Positions 1-9,756 of a stretch of 17,525 nt of DNA are shown in pieces; within the stretch, counting starts at the first letter, position 1; each line of letters starts with the position of its first letter. Position numbers and translations under genes: made by a program. The notes under the pieces are model-generated. The model was not told where the DNA came from. It saw only the letters and a program-made list of their open reading frames with translations, and made no database searches. Origin of the DNA: Euperipatoides rowelli (Eukaryota > Onychophora > Udeonychophora > Euonychophora > Peripatopsidae); NCBI GenBank assembly GCA_003024985.2, contig PXIH01S0000056.1. The stretch is one strand, 5' to 3'.

Positions 1-1860
1 AAACAAATATAATAAGGAATAAATTGAAGATTTATTCTGTAGGCTTCCTTCAGAAGTCTACAAATATTTTTAGAACTTGTTATTTACTATTTATTATTAT
101 TTGATCATTATATGTACAAAAACCAGTTTGTCTTAAAAGAATGAAAGCATGTTATGCTGCCTAGAGATTTAAAAATAATCATTAATTTTTGGCTTTTGTA
201 GATAAATGTCTCAAATTTATACTCTCCTCATTACATGTGACTGCAAAGTCTGCTTTATAAATAAAATTTCCTAACTGAATAGTTTACAAAGTCTTCCTAT
301 ATAAATTGTATAATTCAAATTTAAATTAAATTACAAAAACAAAATAGTTATATATGCTGTATACTGTATTTAAATTTTTGTCAATGAAGAAGCAATATTT
401 TATTAATCTCAGATAATCAGCTGTATTGAGCTAAATAGCATGAATAATTACCCAGGCATGCCGGATAACAAAGATTTTACTGCATTATTTGTTCATAGTC
501 ATTATCTTTATTTTATTTTATATGAATCATCAATATTGCATTTTTAATCAATTAAAAATTGCCCGAAATAAAAATACCTTACACTGTTGTAGTTTGTCAA
601 GAATTTGTCTAGTGTTAGCTCCTCCACCTCCCCCACACGCTTACAACAACCTCTTTTATAATTTTTTTCCCCCAGTTAGAGTTATGAAATACAGTAATCT
701 AATTTAATTTAATTGCAGATTTTATTCTGCAATATTAGCTAATAATGATAAGGCTATTGATATATTAATTAATTTTTTTATTATTTAATTTTAGCTATTC
801 ACATTTTAAATTCTCACTTGTCATGCCCACAAGCAATATTTGCTGTCATTTTATTTCATTTTAATTTCATGACTTGTGTATATTTTGATTTAATTAATCT
901 TGTATCATTTTTATTACATGGCATGTTAATTCATATGCTGGTAATGGTAATTTCATTCAAGTAATCTTCAACCGCAAACATTAATTTTGTTTTCCGTGTG
1001 ATTGACATTTAATAGTTTGAGAGAAATGTTTATAATCAAATGTTAATTTAATTTCTAATTTATTTATTTTAAATGTAATTTTAAAAGTAATTTTAAACAT
1101 TTCTTCAAATGGATTGCATATATTACGGATTTTTTTTTTTTTTTTTTGCTCATTACTTTATTAGTTGGTTGAAATTGAATTTTTTTTTCTGGCATATTCA
1201 GGATTTTTAGGAATAATTGCTTTAAGGGTTTTGTTATTGAATAATTCTTTAACTGTGTAATGTAGCTGACAAGTTATAGCTAACACTTAGATGCCTTAAA
1301 TTTTATTCATAAATATTTTTTAATGAAATTTGCCACAATAAATAATTTTGTTTTATAAATCATTCTTCATAATGGTTTTAAAGTTTATATTTGCTTACTT
1401 ATATTTTTATCTAATACTGTATAATAAATTTAGTTATAGAATGCCAATGCTGTAGAATTGATGGATCGTTTTTTTTTTTTTGCATTTTATTGTAAACATG
1501 TGTAGATGGTTGTATATTTTTGTTTACATTGTTAATGCCAGGTTTAACCACCTTCACGTGTGGGAGGTGCTAGTGTCTAAAAAGGAATAAAAATCTAGCA
1601 TTCATTAAAATATTGTCATTGGCGCTTGGCCACCATCACCTCATCTATCACCACTAGCAATTTAAAACATTCCACACTTAATGACCAAAACTAGTGGCCT
1701 TTATCTTTTTTCTTACTTAATTGTGTATGCTGTTTTTAGCCTTTACACTTTCTTCAAGTTCGAATGACTAAAATGAATTACCTTGTTGTTCAACTTCAAC
1801 TTGTCTTTTCCCTGCTTCGTTCAATTTATTACGACAAAGCCTGAAGGTTTTCAGTGGTAA

Positions 1861-1928
1861 TTTTCAGAACAGGTGTCCATCCGCTTAGCGGTCCTTTTCA
1901 AAACAGGTTTCCGTCCACTNACTGGTCC
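1861..1928. repeat. Two-copy 34-bp tandem repeat with hairpin cores
   Basis: Copy 1 (1861-1894) and copy 2 (1895-1928) share TTTTCARAACAGG, then TCC and a GGTCC end. Copy 1 contains the hairpin CCGCTTAGCGG; the equivalent in copy 2 is CCACTNACTGG, with an undetermined base at 1920. They sit in a GC-richer block (about 1540-1980) that also repeats CCTGCTTCGTT at about 1812 and 1950. This block is probably an uncharacterised dispersed repeat. Confidence 0.65.
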
Positions 1929-2679
1929 TTCCTAGTCGGCCGCTACCGATGAATGAATCCTGCTTCGTTGTACTATCCATTATTTCCTTTTACCTGGTAG
2001 GACTTTAACCCTTCAGTCATGAGTGCGCAATTTGTACTTCCATAGTAATTATGATCTAGGCATCAAAGAATGATTCAAATGCATTGCAGACATGGTCCTT
2101 TACTTTAATTGTACATTGCTTTACCTAAGATTTCACCGTAAAAGTGTCAGTTTAATATCAGGTTCTATTCTCATCAGGCTAAGATATTTTTTATCTTATG
2201 GGGAATTTATCGCAAAGATATAGGTGAAGAACTACAAAGTGTTGATCTTTTAGCAGAATAACTGTTACAAAAGCCACGAAAATTTGTATGTGTTGTATTT
2301 AGTTTTTTTTTTCAACAGGCTCAACATGAGCATTAAATTATAATTTCTGATTCTTTTTGAATATGAGGCTTTTATTTAGCAAATTTATTCAGATATATTC
2401 ACAGACTTTACAAAAATTGCACATGGTCGTGAGAGCTTGTACATTTTTACATCCACCCCCAACACTAGATTTGAATTTCAATATGATCAATCAAACTGTT
2501 AATTCTCAAAAGAAAGTTGACATTATATTAGCCACACATTCATGTTTCTCAATTCCTATTCAAACCACTTCTTCACATCTCGAAGATCATAAGTCATTAA
2601 AGCCTCAGGTATAAAGGGACTACACAGGGAGTAACGAGAAAGGTAGAAGTTATGTACCAAGTATCAAAATGTATTTAAT

Positions 2680-2760
2680 GTATTATTATTATTATTATTC
2701 GGTTTATTATGCAACAAAGGATCCAATACAATATAGAGTGTACAAAATTGAACTATAATA
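2680..2760 (-). mobile_element. Probable LINE 3' tail, minus strand
   Basis: Read on the minus strand, this ends GGATCCTTTGTTGCATAATA, then AACCGA and an (ATA/AAT)n microsatellite (2680-2700 on the plus strand). A short 3' UTR followed by a microsatellite tail is typical of CR1/L2/RTE-type LINE 3' ends. No reverse transcriptase frame is visible, so this is a severely 5'-truncated copy at best. The left side is sharp at the microsatellite; the right limit is a guess. Confidence 0.4.
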
Positions 2761-2920
2761 AACAAAAGAAAATAATTAATAATGGTAAATGTAAAAAAAA
2801 TATTAAAGATCTATCTTCCTATCTGCTTTAAAATATATAAAAGTATAATTGGCTGCAATATCACACTCAAATTAAATAATTTAGTTTTAATGAAAGATAG
2901 AGGGTACTTTTTTATTGAAT

Positions 2921-3060
2921 ACAGTTAATTCTTGATTTACATGGTTTTGATTTACATGTTTTTGGAATAATATGATTTAATGAAAAAAAAAATGTAATTT
3001 CTTAAAGTGTATTATGAATGCCTATTTCAACTTCTTTGATTTATGTGGATTTTTATTTAA
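2921..3060 (+). mobile_element. Possible pogo/Tigger-like terminal fragment
   Basis: It starts TA-CAGTTAATTCTTGATTTACA and then repeats TTTGATTTACATG and related GATTTA words (2934-2978, again about 3035). This echoes the CAGT...TTTACG.G...TTTACG. pattern of pogo/Tigger (Tc1/mariner superfamily) ends, with CG decayed to TG/CA. No opposite end or transposase was found, so only one eroded terminus is suggested. Confidence 0.3.
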
Positions 3061-3430
3061 AAAAAATGCTTAAGTAATCAATTTGTTATTCATTCTAAAA
3101 TGGCGTCAAAATTCAACTTTGATACTATTATTTACCAAAATTTAAAACTGACAAGAGACGCAACGTCTATATTTTTGCCAGAAGAATCTTGCGTTGATTC
3201 CAGTAAGTGGTTGTGGTGATCAGACTAGCCGTTAAATGTGTGACAGGTCGATCCTTCATAGACCAATCAGATTGTAGATCAGTTCACTAGCACTATGAAT
3301 TTAGTATGAAAGCATAAGCATGATAATATTTTAATCAAATATTTCAAATTTTTTTAACAAGAATTCAATTAGCCTTTCAATTTAATTTTACCTTACTTAG
3401 TAAGTTGGTTTTCAACAATAGACCAATCTA

Positions 3431-3463
3431 AAATTTAAATTAAATTTAAATTAAATTTGAAAT
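3431..3463. repeat. 11-bp tandem repeat, three copies
   Basis: AAATTTAAATT occurs at 3431-3441 and 3442-3452, and a variant AAATTTGAAAT at 3453-3463. A simple AT minisatellite with no other visible role. Confidence 0.8.
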
Positions 3464-3590
3464 CATCCGAGTTGATAAAGAAAACTTACGATTTAAATAC
3501 TGATTTCCCCAAGAACACAAATCCAGGATAAATTAAGTGTATAACAACAACAACAAAAAAAAAACTAAAATTGCAGTCATTTTTTTTAAA

Positions 3591-3743
3591 TTTATTTTTT
3601 ATTCTAAAATAATTTTGGAATAAAAAAAAAATAATAAAAAATAATACCGGTAATAAAAAAAATTGGATTAAAATAATAAACTACTATAAAGTTGAGTAAA
3701 TAGATATCTCAACTTTCCAGTAATTTATTTTTTATTCTAAAAT
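3591..3743. repeat. Direct and inverted copies of a 20-bp AT word, with hairpin
   Basis: TTTATTTTTTATTCTAAAAT is found exactly at 3591-3610 and 3724-3743. An inverted near-copy lies at 3612-3627, making a hairpin with the first. Between them AAGTTGAG (3689-3696) pairs with CTCAACTT (3708-3715). It may be a decayed foldback element or simply low-complexity sequence. Confidence 0.5.
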
Positions 3744-3820
3744 GCTATATTTTGTTTATAAACATTTTTTTGTCTATAGGCCTACTGTGTTATATTAAAT
3801 TCATTAGACTATTTAAATTA

Positions 3821-4055
3821 CAATTGAGGGGTTCAGTAAAATAAGGGCGTATGCCACTGTAAAGCTGAAAAAAGTTATGAGTAGTTTAAGTCTTGCATAC
3901 AAAATTTTAAAATGTCATAGGCTAAAATCGACTTATGCCAACAGAACCAAACATTCATATTTTATTCACTAGAGGTCAGTAATCACAAAATTGCATGCAC
4001 CTCCATTTTTTTAAAAATGTGGCAAACGCCCTTATTTTACTGAGCCCCTCAATTG
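3821..4055. mobile_element. 235-bp MITE with long inverted ends, TA-flanked
   Basis: The left end (3821-3850) starts CAATTGAGGGGTTCAGTAAA; the right end (4026-4055) is its reverse complement with one mismatch in 30, and pairing extends to about 37 bp (left ...TGCCAC, right GTGGCA...). Both sides are flanked by TA (3819-3820 and 4056-4057), fitting a Tc1/mariner-type target duplication. Because CAATTG is itself palindromic, the duplication could instead be CAATTG or AATT. There is no coding capacity in the 160-bp interior. The near-identical ends suggest fairly recent insertion. Confidence 0.82.
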
Positions 4056-4135
4056 TATCCTGAAGAAATCACCTGTCAAGTCAGTCTTTTAATCTTTTAA
4101 TCTTTGTACAGACTCGTGTAGCAGTTAGAATTCTC

Positions 4136-4169
4136 ATTTAAAATCTTATTTTAATATAAGATTTTAAAT
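4136..4169. repeat. 34-bp AT palindrome
   Basis: ATTTAAAATCTTAT (4136-4149) faces ATAAGATTTTAAAT (4156-4169) across a 6-base centre, forming a strong cruciform candidate just downstream of the MITE. No transcript context supports a terminator role. Confidence 0.6.
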
Positions 4170-4910
4170 TCTTTGTAAGAAATAAAATTGATTACCATAT
4201 ATTGTTTCAAGTTTTGAAATGATTACATTGTTTATTATTGTATTTCAAAATGAATTTATTGCTTTTAATTGTCTGGAATGTAATGTAATTGTAAAATTAA
4301 GCTTTCATAATTTGAATAAAGTTTCAACAAAAACTTGAATTAATGCCATAGTCATCATAATTATGTTCTGCTAAAGTTATATTAAACAATTATCTCATAA
4401 TCCAAGACCATACTTCAAATTTATGTATAAAAGATTGTGAAAAAGAGTGGCGTCTTCATATCTGAACAACATATTTCTTAGAAGCCAAATTGCTATTCTT
4501 CATTTTTTTCAAGGTGCATATTCTCATTTGTGAAATAACCAAATAAATTTGAGACTTAAAATATTTATAAATTGTATAATTTTACCACCAGAGCTAGGTC
4601 TACCCTTAGCTCAAAAGCTTGAAAAAAAATGATGCTGCTTCCAATAGTATTTTTTCAGTTTTGAACATATTAGCATTCTCTGTGTGTACCATGTCTCCTT
4701 CCATGCCTCTGCTAAATATTGTCATAGTTTCAATAAGTTGAGATTGTCATTGTCATCAGTAAATTATTTTTTTTTTAAAAAAGGGTTATAGATAGCTCTC
4801 AAAAGAATTGTTTTTTTTAATAGAAGTTTTTTTTAAGCTAAAATATATTTGCTTGCGATCAGGAGTCATTATAAAAAGGTGTTGTAATTATACTGTACAT
4901 ATATTAGTGT

Positions 4911-5107
4911 TGAGTTGTTCTTGAATAAAGTCACCTATTTGAACGAATCGCAACTGTGAACAACTCACTCACAGCTCATAGGAAAAGAGCTGTTTATTCT
5001 CCCCGCAATGATCACAAATGAGTCTGTACAAAGATGAACGGATTAGTTTAGTTATTGAATGATTGATACATGGGAATCTTAACTAAGAACGTTCTTCCTG
5101 ATACATG
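4911..5107. repeat. Structured block with two hairpins and a palindrome
   Basis: TGAGTTGTTC (4911-4920) pairs perfectly with GAACAACTCA (4958-4967). ACAGCTC (4971-4977) pairs with GAGCTGT (4987-4993). AAGAACGTTCTT (5085-5096) is a perfect palindrome flanked by direct repeats TGATACATG (5064-5072 and 5099-5107). The block is GC-richer than its surroundings and is probably a decayed repeat of unknown type. Confidence 0.4.
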
Positions 5108-5509
5108 TGATAATTACTAAATGTGTATTAAGTATAGAATCGAGAAATACTCCATTAAACCTCATAATAATCCTTGTATGATAACTTCTATTGCTAGGGC
5201 ATTTACTAAATAAAAATGTTCACGATTTGAATTCTACATAGAAAACTACATTTTATTATTCATTATAGATTACTAGGTTAAACTCTTTGGCTCTTAAAAT
5301 AAGTTCAAGTCATTTGGTTGACTATCACCATTATTCTCTCGTTTAGAGCATATTAACTATTTTGCTCGAGTTAATTTGTTTGAATTTTTCAGGAAATAGA
5401 CAAACATTAGCTTGATGTAAAGACATTTTAATTTATAAAGAGTATAATTAATTAGCAAGGAATAGATATTTTTGTTACTTTGTATCACATTTTTTTTTCA
5501 TAATTTTAG

Positions 5510-5698
5510 GCAAATATGTCAAATCGTTACGGCAGACCTTTCAAGATGAATTGGCTGCTGCCAGTGCTACTGCTGAAGAAACCATTTCCAATATCCGCAC
5601 TGTGAGAATGTTTACCAGTGAGGACAAATCAAAAAGAAATTACAATAATGATGTCAACAAAAGTTATGAAATAGGAAAGAAAATGGCTTTAGTTCAAG
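5510..5698 (+). CDS. ABC transporter (ABCB10/ABCB8-like half transporter), internal exon A
   Basis: This exon encodes 63 residues of the transmembrane domain of an ABC exporter. It follows a polypyrimidine tract and an AG acceptor (5508-5509) and ends at a GT donor (5699-5700). The first codon is split: G from the previous exon would complete a Gly before Lys-Tyr-Val. The core reads AEETISNIRTVRMFTSED, the signature of the long TM4-TM5 intracellular segment of ABCB proteins (family form AEE-x-(I/L)-(S/G)N-(I/V)RTVR-x-F). It ends in phase 1, matching exon B exactly. Family members are mitochondrial or endomembrane half-transporters that dimerise and use ATP to export substrates. The match resembles ABCB10 and ABCB8; which one cannot be settled from this segment alone, so no symbol is given. 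No stop or frameshift is present, so the gene looks functional. Confidence 0.88.
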
Positions 5699-7222
5699 GT
5701 ATTAAATATTCTAACAATTCAAGGTAGTATTGTAAATAATTGATAAGATTAGTGCATCGGGGGGATTACTAACACTACAATATCTCTCTGGTATTTAAAA
5801 AGTTATTAGGGTTTACGATAATGTTTCAATCAAGTTTATTAGTGGAATTTCCAGGCTTGTACAATTGGTAGTGTCAGACTTAGTGCTGGTGCCCATACAG
5901 GCAAAAATATCCCACATGGCTGAAGACGGCAGGAATTGTTTTAAGTTTTTTTTAAATATTTTCTTTTCTTAAGCTAATATGTGGGCTACTGTAAGTGTAT
6001 ATAAATTAGATAAAATTATGAATTGATTAAATTAGTATTTTTTAAAAATCAATGTTAATCTATTATTGTAATTTTTAATTGCTTCTCTTACTATGATGAG
6101 CAAGTTTTTGTAAGAAAGAAAAAAGTACATTTAGTGAGGAACATTAGCAAACACTGTTTTGTATTTGTAAATGGGTCTAGGGTTTTCTCCTCAAAATATT
6201 TTTATATAAACTGAGTACCATTTTAACCATTTTTAAAAATAAAGATTTCCAAAATGGAAAAAAATAATCACAAAACTACAATTTTTGGACTCTTAAATTA
6301 CAAAATGGCGAATCATTTATTACAATGACATACTAAAAGATTTATAAAAATATTTTTTAAAAATGTTGCTTCAAATGGAGTATGCTCTTTTTTTTCTTTT
6401 TTGCTCTTTTCCTCAATCCCTAATAGGCTATATCCTCTGTTAATTATAATTAACTGACACGTGTACCATCCTATTACTTAAAAGTAAAAACATAAACAAT
6501 TAAGTTTTTATCTTTTTTTTTATGCGTGGAAAACACATTTTTTGATTCATTCAGAGTATGAAAAAGAGGTCCACTTGTAATATATTTTCATTACTGACAT
6601 TATTTAAGTCTATAGAGGCCTTACTAAAACTTAAAATAATACTAATTGAAATTGACGCTTTCAATTTATTAATTTTATAAATCATGATTTATTAAAAAAA
6701 AATTACATTAGCAAACAAAAAGTGTAATAAAGATATTCAAAACACTTATTTTAATGTTTAACTATAATAGACAACTTGAAGGATTTAGCATAAATATTTT
6801 TTAGATAAAAGTATTTATATTTTTCAGTTATAAGTTATTTTTTGTTTTGGCTTTAGTCAGAAAAACTGGAAAGAAATGTTATTGCAATTTTTTTTGCTTT
6901 TTCTAAGTCTGAGTTTGTGTCCTGTTTAATACAGTCTACACACTATTACTGTAATAAAGGAGAGATTTTAGGATCATTAATCATAAGAAAGCACAAATCA
7001 ATATTATGAATAATTTGAATTACTAATAAAAAAAATTAAAAATATTCTTTTTTATATTGTACTAGATTTAGATTGCCTTGGCGGCAGCGTAACATCTGCC
7101 ACATGCTAGCTATATCTGCTTTAGGAGCATTTGTAATTATTTCACATGTTTGGTTTTAGACTAGTATACCTACAGTAATAGTATGAGTCATATTAGGAAT
7201 ACCATTTGTTACTAGCGTTTAA

Positions 7223-7544
7223 CCCTTTCCACTCCACTGATTTTAGAGAATTTGGTTTCTACCACTCCAGAAGAAATTTGAAAAATCGATTTTTTTTTTT
7301 TTAAAATTAAGATTTATTATTCTTTTAATTTATTTTTTTAAAAACTCTCTTGGGATAATTAAAGACAAGTATATTTTGAGTCTTTTAAGCTAAAAAAAAA
7401 ATAGTAATTGAAGCATATTTGAATATAATAATAATTATTGATTATGAAAAACAAGGAAATGAAAATGGCGATTTAGAATCGACTTTGGAGTGCAACTACT
7501 AAATTAAAAATGGCGATTCTCAATCGCCATTGGAGTGGAAAGGG
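7223..7544. mobile_element. 322-bp piggyBac-like MITE, TTAA-flanked
   Basis: Perfect 14-bp inverted ends CCCTTTCCACTCCA (7223-7236) and TGGAGTGGAAAGGG (7531-7544) are flanked by TTAA at 7219-7222 and 7545-7548. TTAA duplication with ends starting CCC is the hallmark of the piggyBac superfamily. Internal copies of the same words occur near each end (CACTCCA 7263-7269; TGGAGTG 7486-7492), like the subterminal repeats of piggyBac. The right side has two similar units, AAAATGGCGATT... at 7462-7492 and 7507-7537. No transposase is encoded, so it must have been mobilised by another element. It lies in the intron between exons A and B. Confidence 0.85.
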
Positions 7545-7682
7545 TTAAGCCCGTTCCACGGGCATCAAACATTTTTTTTGTTTAAGCCCGTTGTTTAAGC
7601 CCTCAATGGAGCTTAGTGCTCCTTTCTTGAAGCCCTAGATCTTTTAAGCCTGTTACATGGGCATAAAACCTTTTTTTTTTTG
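7545..7682. repeat. 99-bp spaced duplication with GCCCGT/ACGGGC hairpin
   Basis: TTAAGCCCGTTCCACGGGC (7545-7563) followed by ATCAAAC and a T run recurs as TTAAGCCTGTTACATGGGC (7644-7662) followed by ATAAAAC and a T run, 99 bp apart. The first copy folds perfectly (GCCCGT-TCC-ACGGGC). Extra partial words (TTTAAGCCCGTT, TTTAAGCCC) lie between. The MITE upstream inserted into the TTAA of this repeat. Confidence 0.6.
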
Positions 7683-7960
7683 TAAACACCACTTAAAGTT
7701 TCGAATAAGCCCATTAGATGGCGCTGTAACTGGCTTCGGAAATTTAAACAAATTTGTATATAAGATGTTTAGAATTACAATGCATTCACATAAACCTAGT
7801 AATATTGAACATTGTACTTGCACATAAAATAAGGTAGTAATATTAGGTTTAACATCAGTCTTTTGTCTTAGGAGTATTTGCAATGATTTTACGTTTTCAT
7901 TTTTTTTTATAAATATACCGTACTTGAATAGTTTTTTTTAATATATGAGACATTTTTATA

Positions 7961-7978
7961 ACACACACACACACACAC
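7961..7978. repeat. (AC)9 microsatellite
   Basis: Nine uninterrupted AC units in the intron about 140 bp before exon B. No function is implied. Confidence 0.95.
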
Positions 7979-8114
7979 TGTATAAGAAAATATGACTCTA
8001 GAGTTAGCTATATGATATAGCTTATATTCAAGTTCTATTTGTTTGATATATTGTCTAAGCATTGTTTCATAAATTCCTTGTTTGTCTATTTCATGCAATT
8101 GTTATTTCTTGTAG

Positions 8115-8243
8115 GTACATTTACTGGAACCATTGGTCTGTTCGCTTATGGTAGTATTACTTTAGTCTTATGGTATGGTGGCAAGTTGCTATATGACCAT
8201 ACACAGGATGCGAGATCTGGAATTACAGCTGGTGTTCTCACCT
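8115..8243 (+). CDS. ABC transporter (ABCB10/ABCB8-like), internal exon B (TM5)
   Basis: This 129-bp exon carries 43 codons after completing the split Gly codon (G|GT). It has an acceptor TTGTAG at 8109-8114 and a donor GTAAGC at 8244. It begins GTFTGTIGLFAYGSITLVLW, a hydrophobic stretch fitting transmembrane helix 5 of an ABCB transporter, followed by YGGKLL and a polar loop (YDHTQDARSG). It ends GVLT, the usual lead into the SFL motif of TM6. The phase-1 junctions on both sides agree with exons A and C. The loop between the Gly-Gly and the SFL motif seems a few residues longer than I recall in vertebrate ABCB10; this is inference from memory. An open frame continues upstream to a Met at 8039, but that part is intron read-through ahead of the AG acceptor. 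Confidence 0.88.
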
Positions 8244-8348
8244 GTAAGCATTATTAAGTTCTACTCTATTTTAAAATCAAAATACATAAATAGAACTAAT
8301 TCTCTATACTTTTATATGCAATTAATTTTTTTTATTGTTTATTGATAG
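8244..8348 (+). other. Short intron between exons B and C (105 bp)
   Basis: GTAAGC donor and TTGATAG acceptor bound a 105-bp phase-1 intron. It is in sharp contrast to the multi-kilobase introns on either side and contains no repeat. Confidence 0.87.
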
Positions 8349-8422
8349 CATTCCTCCTATATACTCTTCAAGTAGCCCTAGCATTTGCTTTTCTATCAAA
8401 TGTCTACGGTGACTTCATGCAG
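8349..8422 (+). CDS. ABC transporter (ABCB10/ABCB8-like), internal exon C (TM6)
   Basis: This 74-bp exon completes a Ser codon (T|CA) from exon B and then reads 24 codons. The result, with the split Ser, is SFLLYTLQVALAFAFLSNVY followed by GDFMQ. It fits TM6 of ABCB half-transporters, where SFLxY begins the helix and a short polar segment leads to the nucleotide-binding domain. Acceptor ATAG ends at 8348 and donor GTAGGA begins at 8423; the exon ends in phase 0. The intron before it is only 105 bp. The next exon should encode the G-A-S-x-R-(V/I)-F linker and Walker A region; I searched by eye to the window end and did not find it. Exons A-C form one uninterrupted frame of about 131 residues, which argues for an intact gene. 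Confidence 0.87.
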
Positions 8423-9756
8423 GTAGGATTTTTTTTTTTATTAAAAAAAAATTAATCGATTTATTTTTAATAATAACAAAAAAATGCTGAATTGAATGTT
8501 GTTATTAAAAGAAATTCTTGTTCATCTGAAAATGATAAAAATTTCTATAGATATTTTTATCACTTTTTATATAAAAATTAAAATAATATTTAACTCAGAA
8601 AAGTAATTCTAGAAAGAAGTTTTATATGGTATATTTAATTTTTATTTTTTAGTTCATTTTAAAATATTGTAAAATTGAATTAAAAGGGATATTTTTTTTA
8701 AATAATTTTTTTTTGAACATTTCTTTTCTACAGTTTTAATTGTTCATCTTTTATCATTTCCTGCTAATAGTTTTTAAACTTTTAAATTTTGTTAAAACTC
8801 ATTTCAAAGTAATATCTAATACTATATTTCTTATAATATACAGTTCAGGGTTCAGCTACTTTTACTGACTTAAAAGACATTTGTAAATTATATTTTTCAA
8901 TAAACTATTGCTAGAGGCACTTTTTTTTTTAGAAATTTTTATTTTTTTTTCTTAAAATAAGCTAAACAATTTTGATGAACATGTTGTGTGGCCACCCTGA
9001 TAACACCTGAGTCATATTCAACTCTGATAATTCTTAAAATTCGTTAGTAAAAACAGTAAATATCACTAGTCAAAACTTGTGAAGGAAACGATTTACAATT
9101 ATATATTTTTTAAATATAGTGTAATGAAATTTTTCTTATAAATGTTTTTTTTTATAAAGTATTAATACTGTGTAAGTTTTCATTTTTAAAAAAGGCAAGA
9201 ATTATATATTAGCATTAAAAAAAAGTACTAAATATGTCTTTTTAATATTTTGTGGTTGAATTTTTTTAGAAAAGTTTAGGACTCTGTCCGTTCATTTTTA
9301 AATTCCCGATATTTTTCTTCTATCTTTGTCTTTTTTGTTGACATTTTAAATGTTTGTGCTATAAATTTTATAATTTAGATTAGAAATTAAAGTTTTAAAA
9401 ATTTGTTAATATTTAAATTTGCTTAAATTCAATAATCTCTTAATTTAGAATGTTATTTTAGCTTATTTTAGCATTTATAATTTATATGATTATACTCTGG
9501 TTTTAATATATAATAAATAATTCACTATAAAATTAATAAACAGCAATTTATTTAACAAAAATTAAACAATTTATTCATTAAAAATCTGTATTTTCCCTAA
9601 GCACTTGCACGTGTGATAAGATTTGTTACATGTGATGGCTGACAATGGCCAGTAATCCAATATATGACATATCTTTTTTTAGTCTAATTACGAATTCATA
9701 TTATTCATTAAAATAATTAAATTATGAATGATTAATACAAAGCTACAAGTTATTCC

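Larger units (their letters stand above)
1..5509 (+). other. Probable upstream intron of the ABC transporter gene
   Basis: The acceptor at 5508-5509 shows that sequence immediately upstream is intronic. I found no segment encoding TM1-TM4 of the transporter, so most or all of this stretch is likely one intron, though an overlooked short exon is possible. 1-1534 is AT-rich with T runs (for example 1131-1148) and no gene. 2008-2679 holds an 85-codon open frame (2357-2614) with no recognisable family. 4170-4900 and 5110-5508 show nothing specific. Confidence 0.6.
5699..8114 (+). other. Intron between exons A and B (2.4 kb)
   Basis: A GT-AG, phase-1 intron. It holds the TTAA-flanked MITE at 7223-7544, the 99-bp spaced duplication after it, and an (AC)9 run at 7961-7978. 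From 5699 to 7218 I see only AT-rich sequence. A short open stretch near 5850-5950 is not recognisable as protein. Confidence 0.85.

Noticed and set aside
489-707. 72-codon open frame with a proline run
   Set aside because: Composition follows local AT-rich sequence plus a C-rich patch; no domain and no splice context.
1745-1765. AGTTCGAATGAC resembling a tRNA/SINE B box
   Set aside because: One key position is off and no A box or tRNA fold is found upstream.
2357-2614. 85-codon open frame on the + strand
   Set aside because: The longest plus-strand open frame in the window, but with no recognisable family, and probably intronic.
5850-5955. Possible extra exon (open, moderately GC stretch)
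   Set aside because: Exons A and B already join in phase and in family order, leaving no room for inserted sequence; no matching splice sites.
7653-8098. Two minus-strand open frames (7653-7883, 7907-8098)
   Set aside because: They lie in the intron across the repeat and the AC microsatellite; the VCVCVC segment is the microsatellite itself.
8846-9000. Short hAT pair CAGGGT (8846) with ACCCTG (about 8995)
   Set aside because: Only six bases pair and the 8-bp flanks differ.
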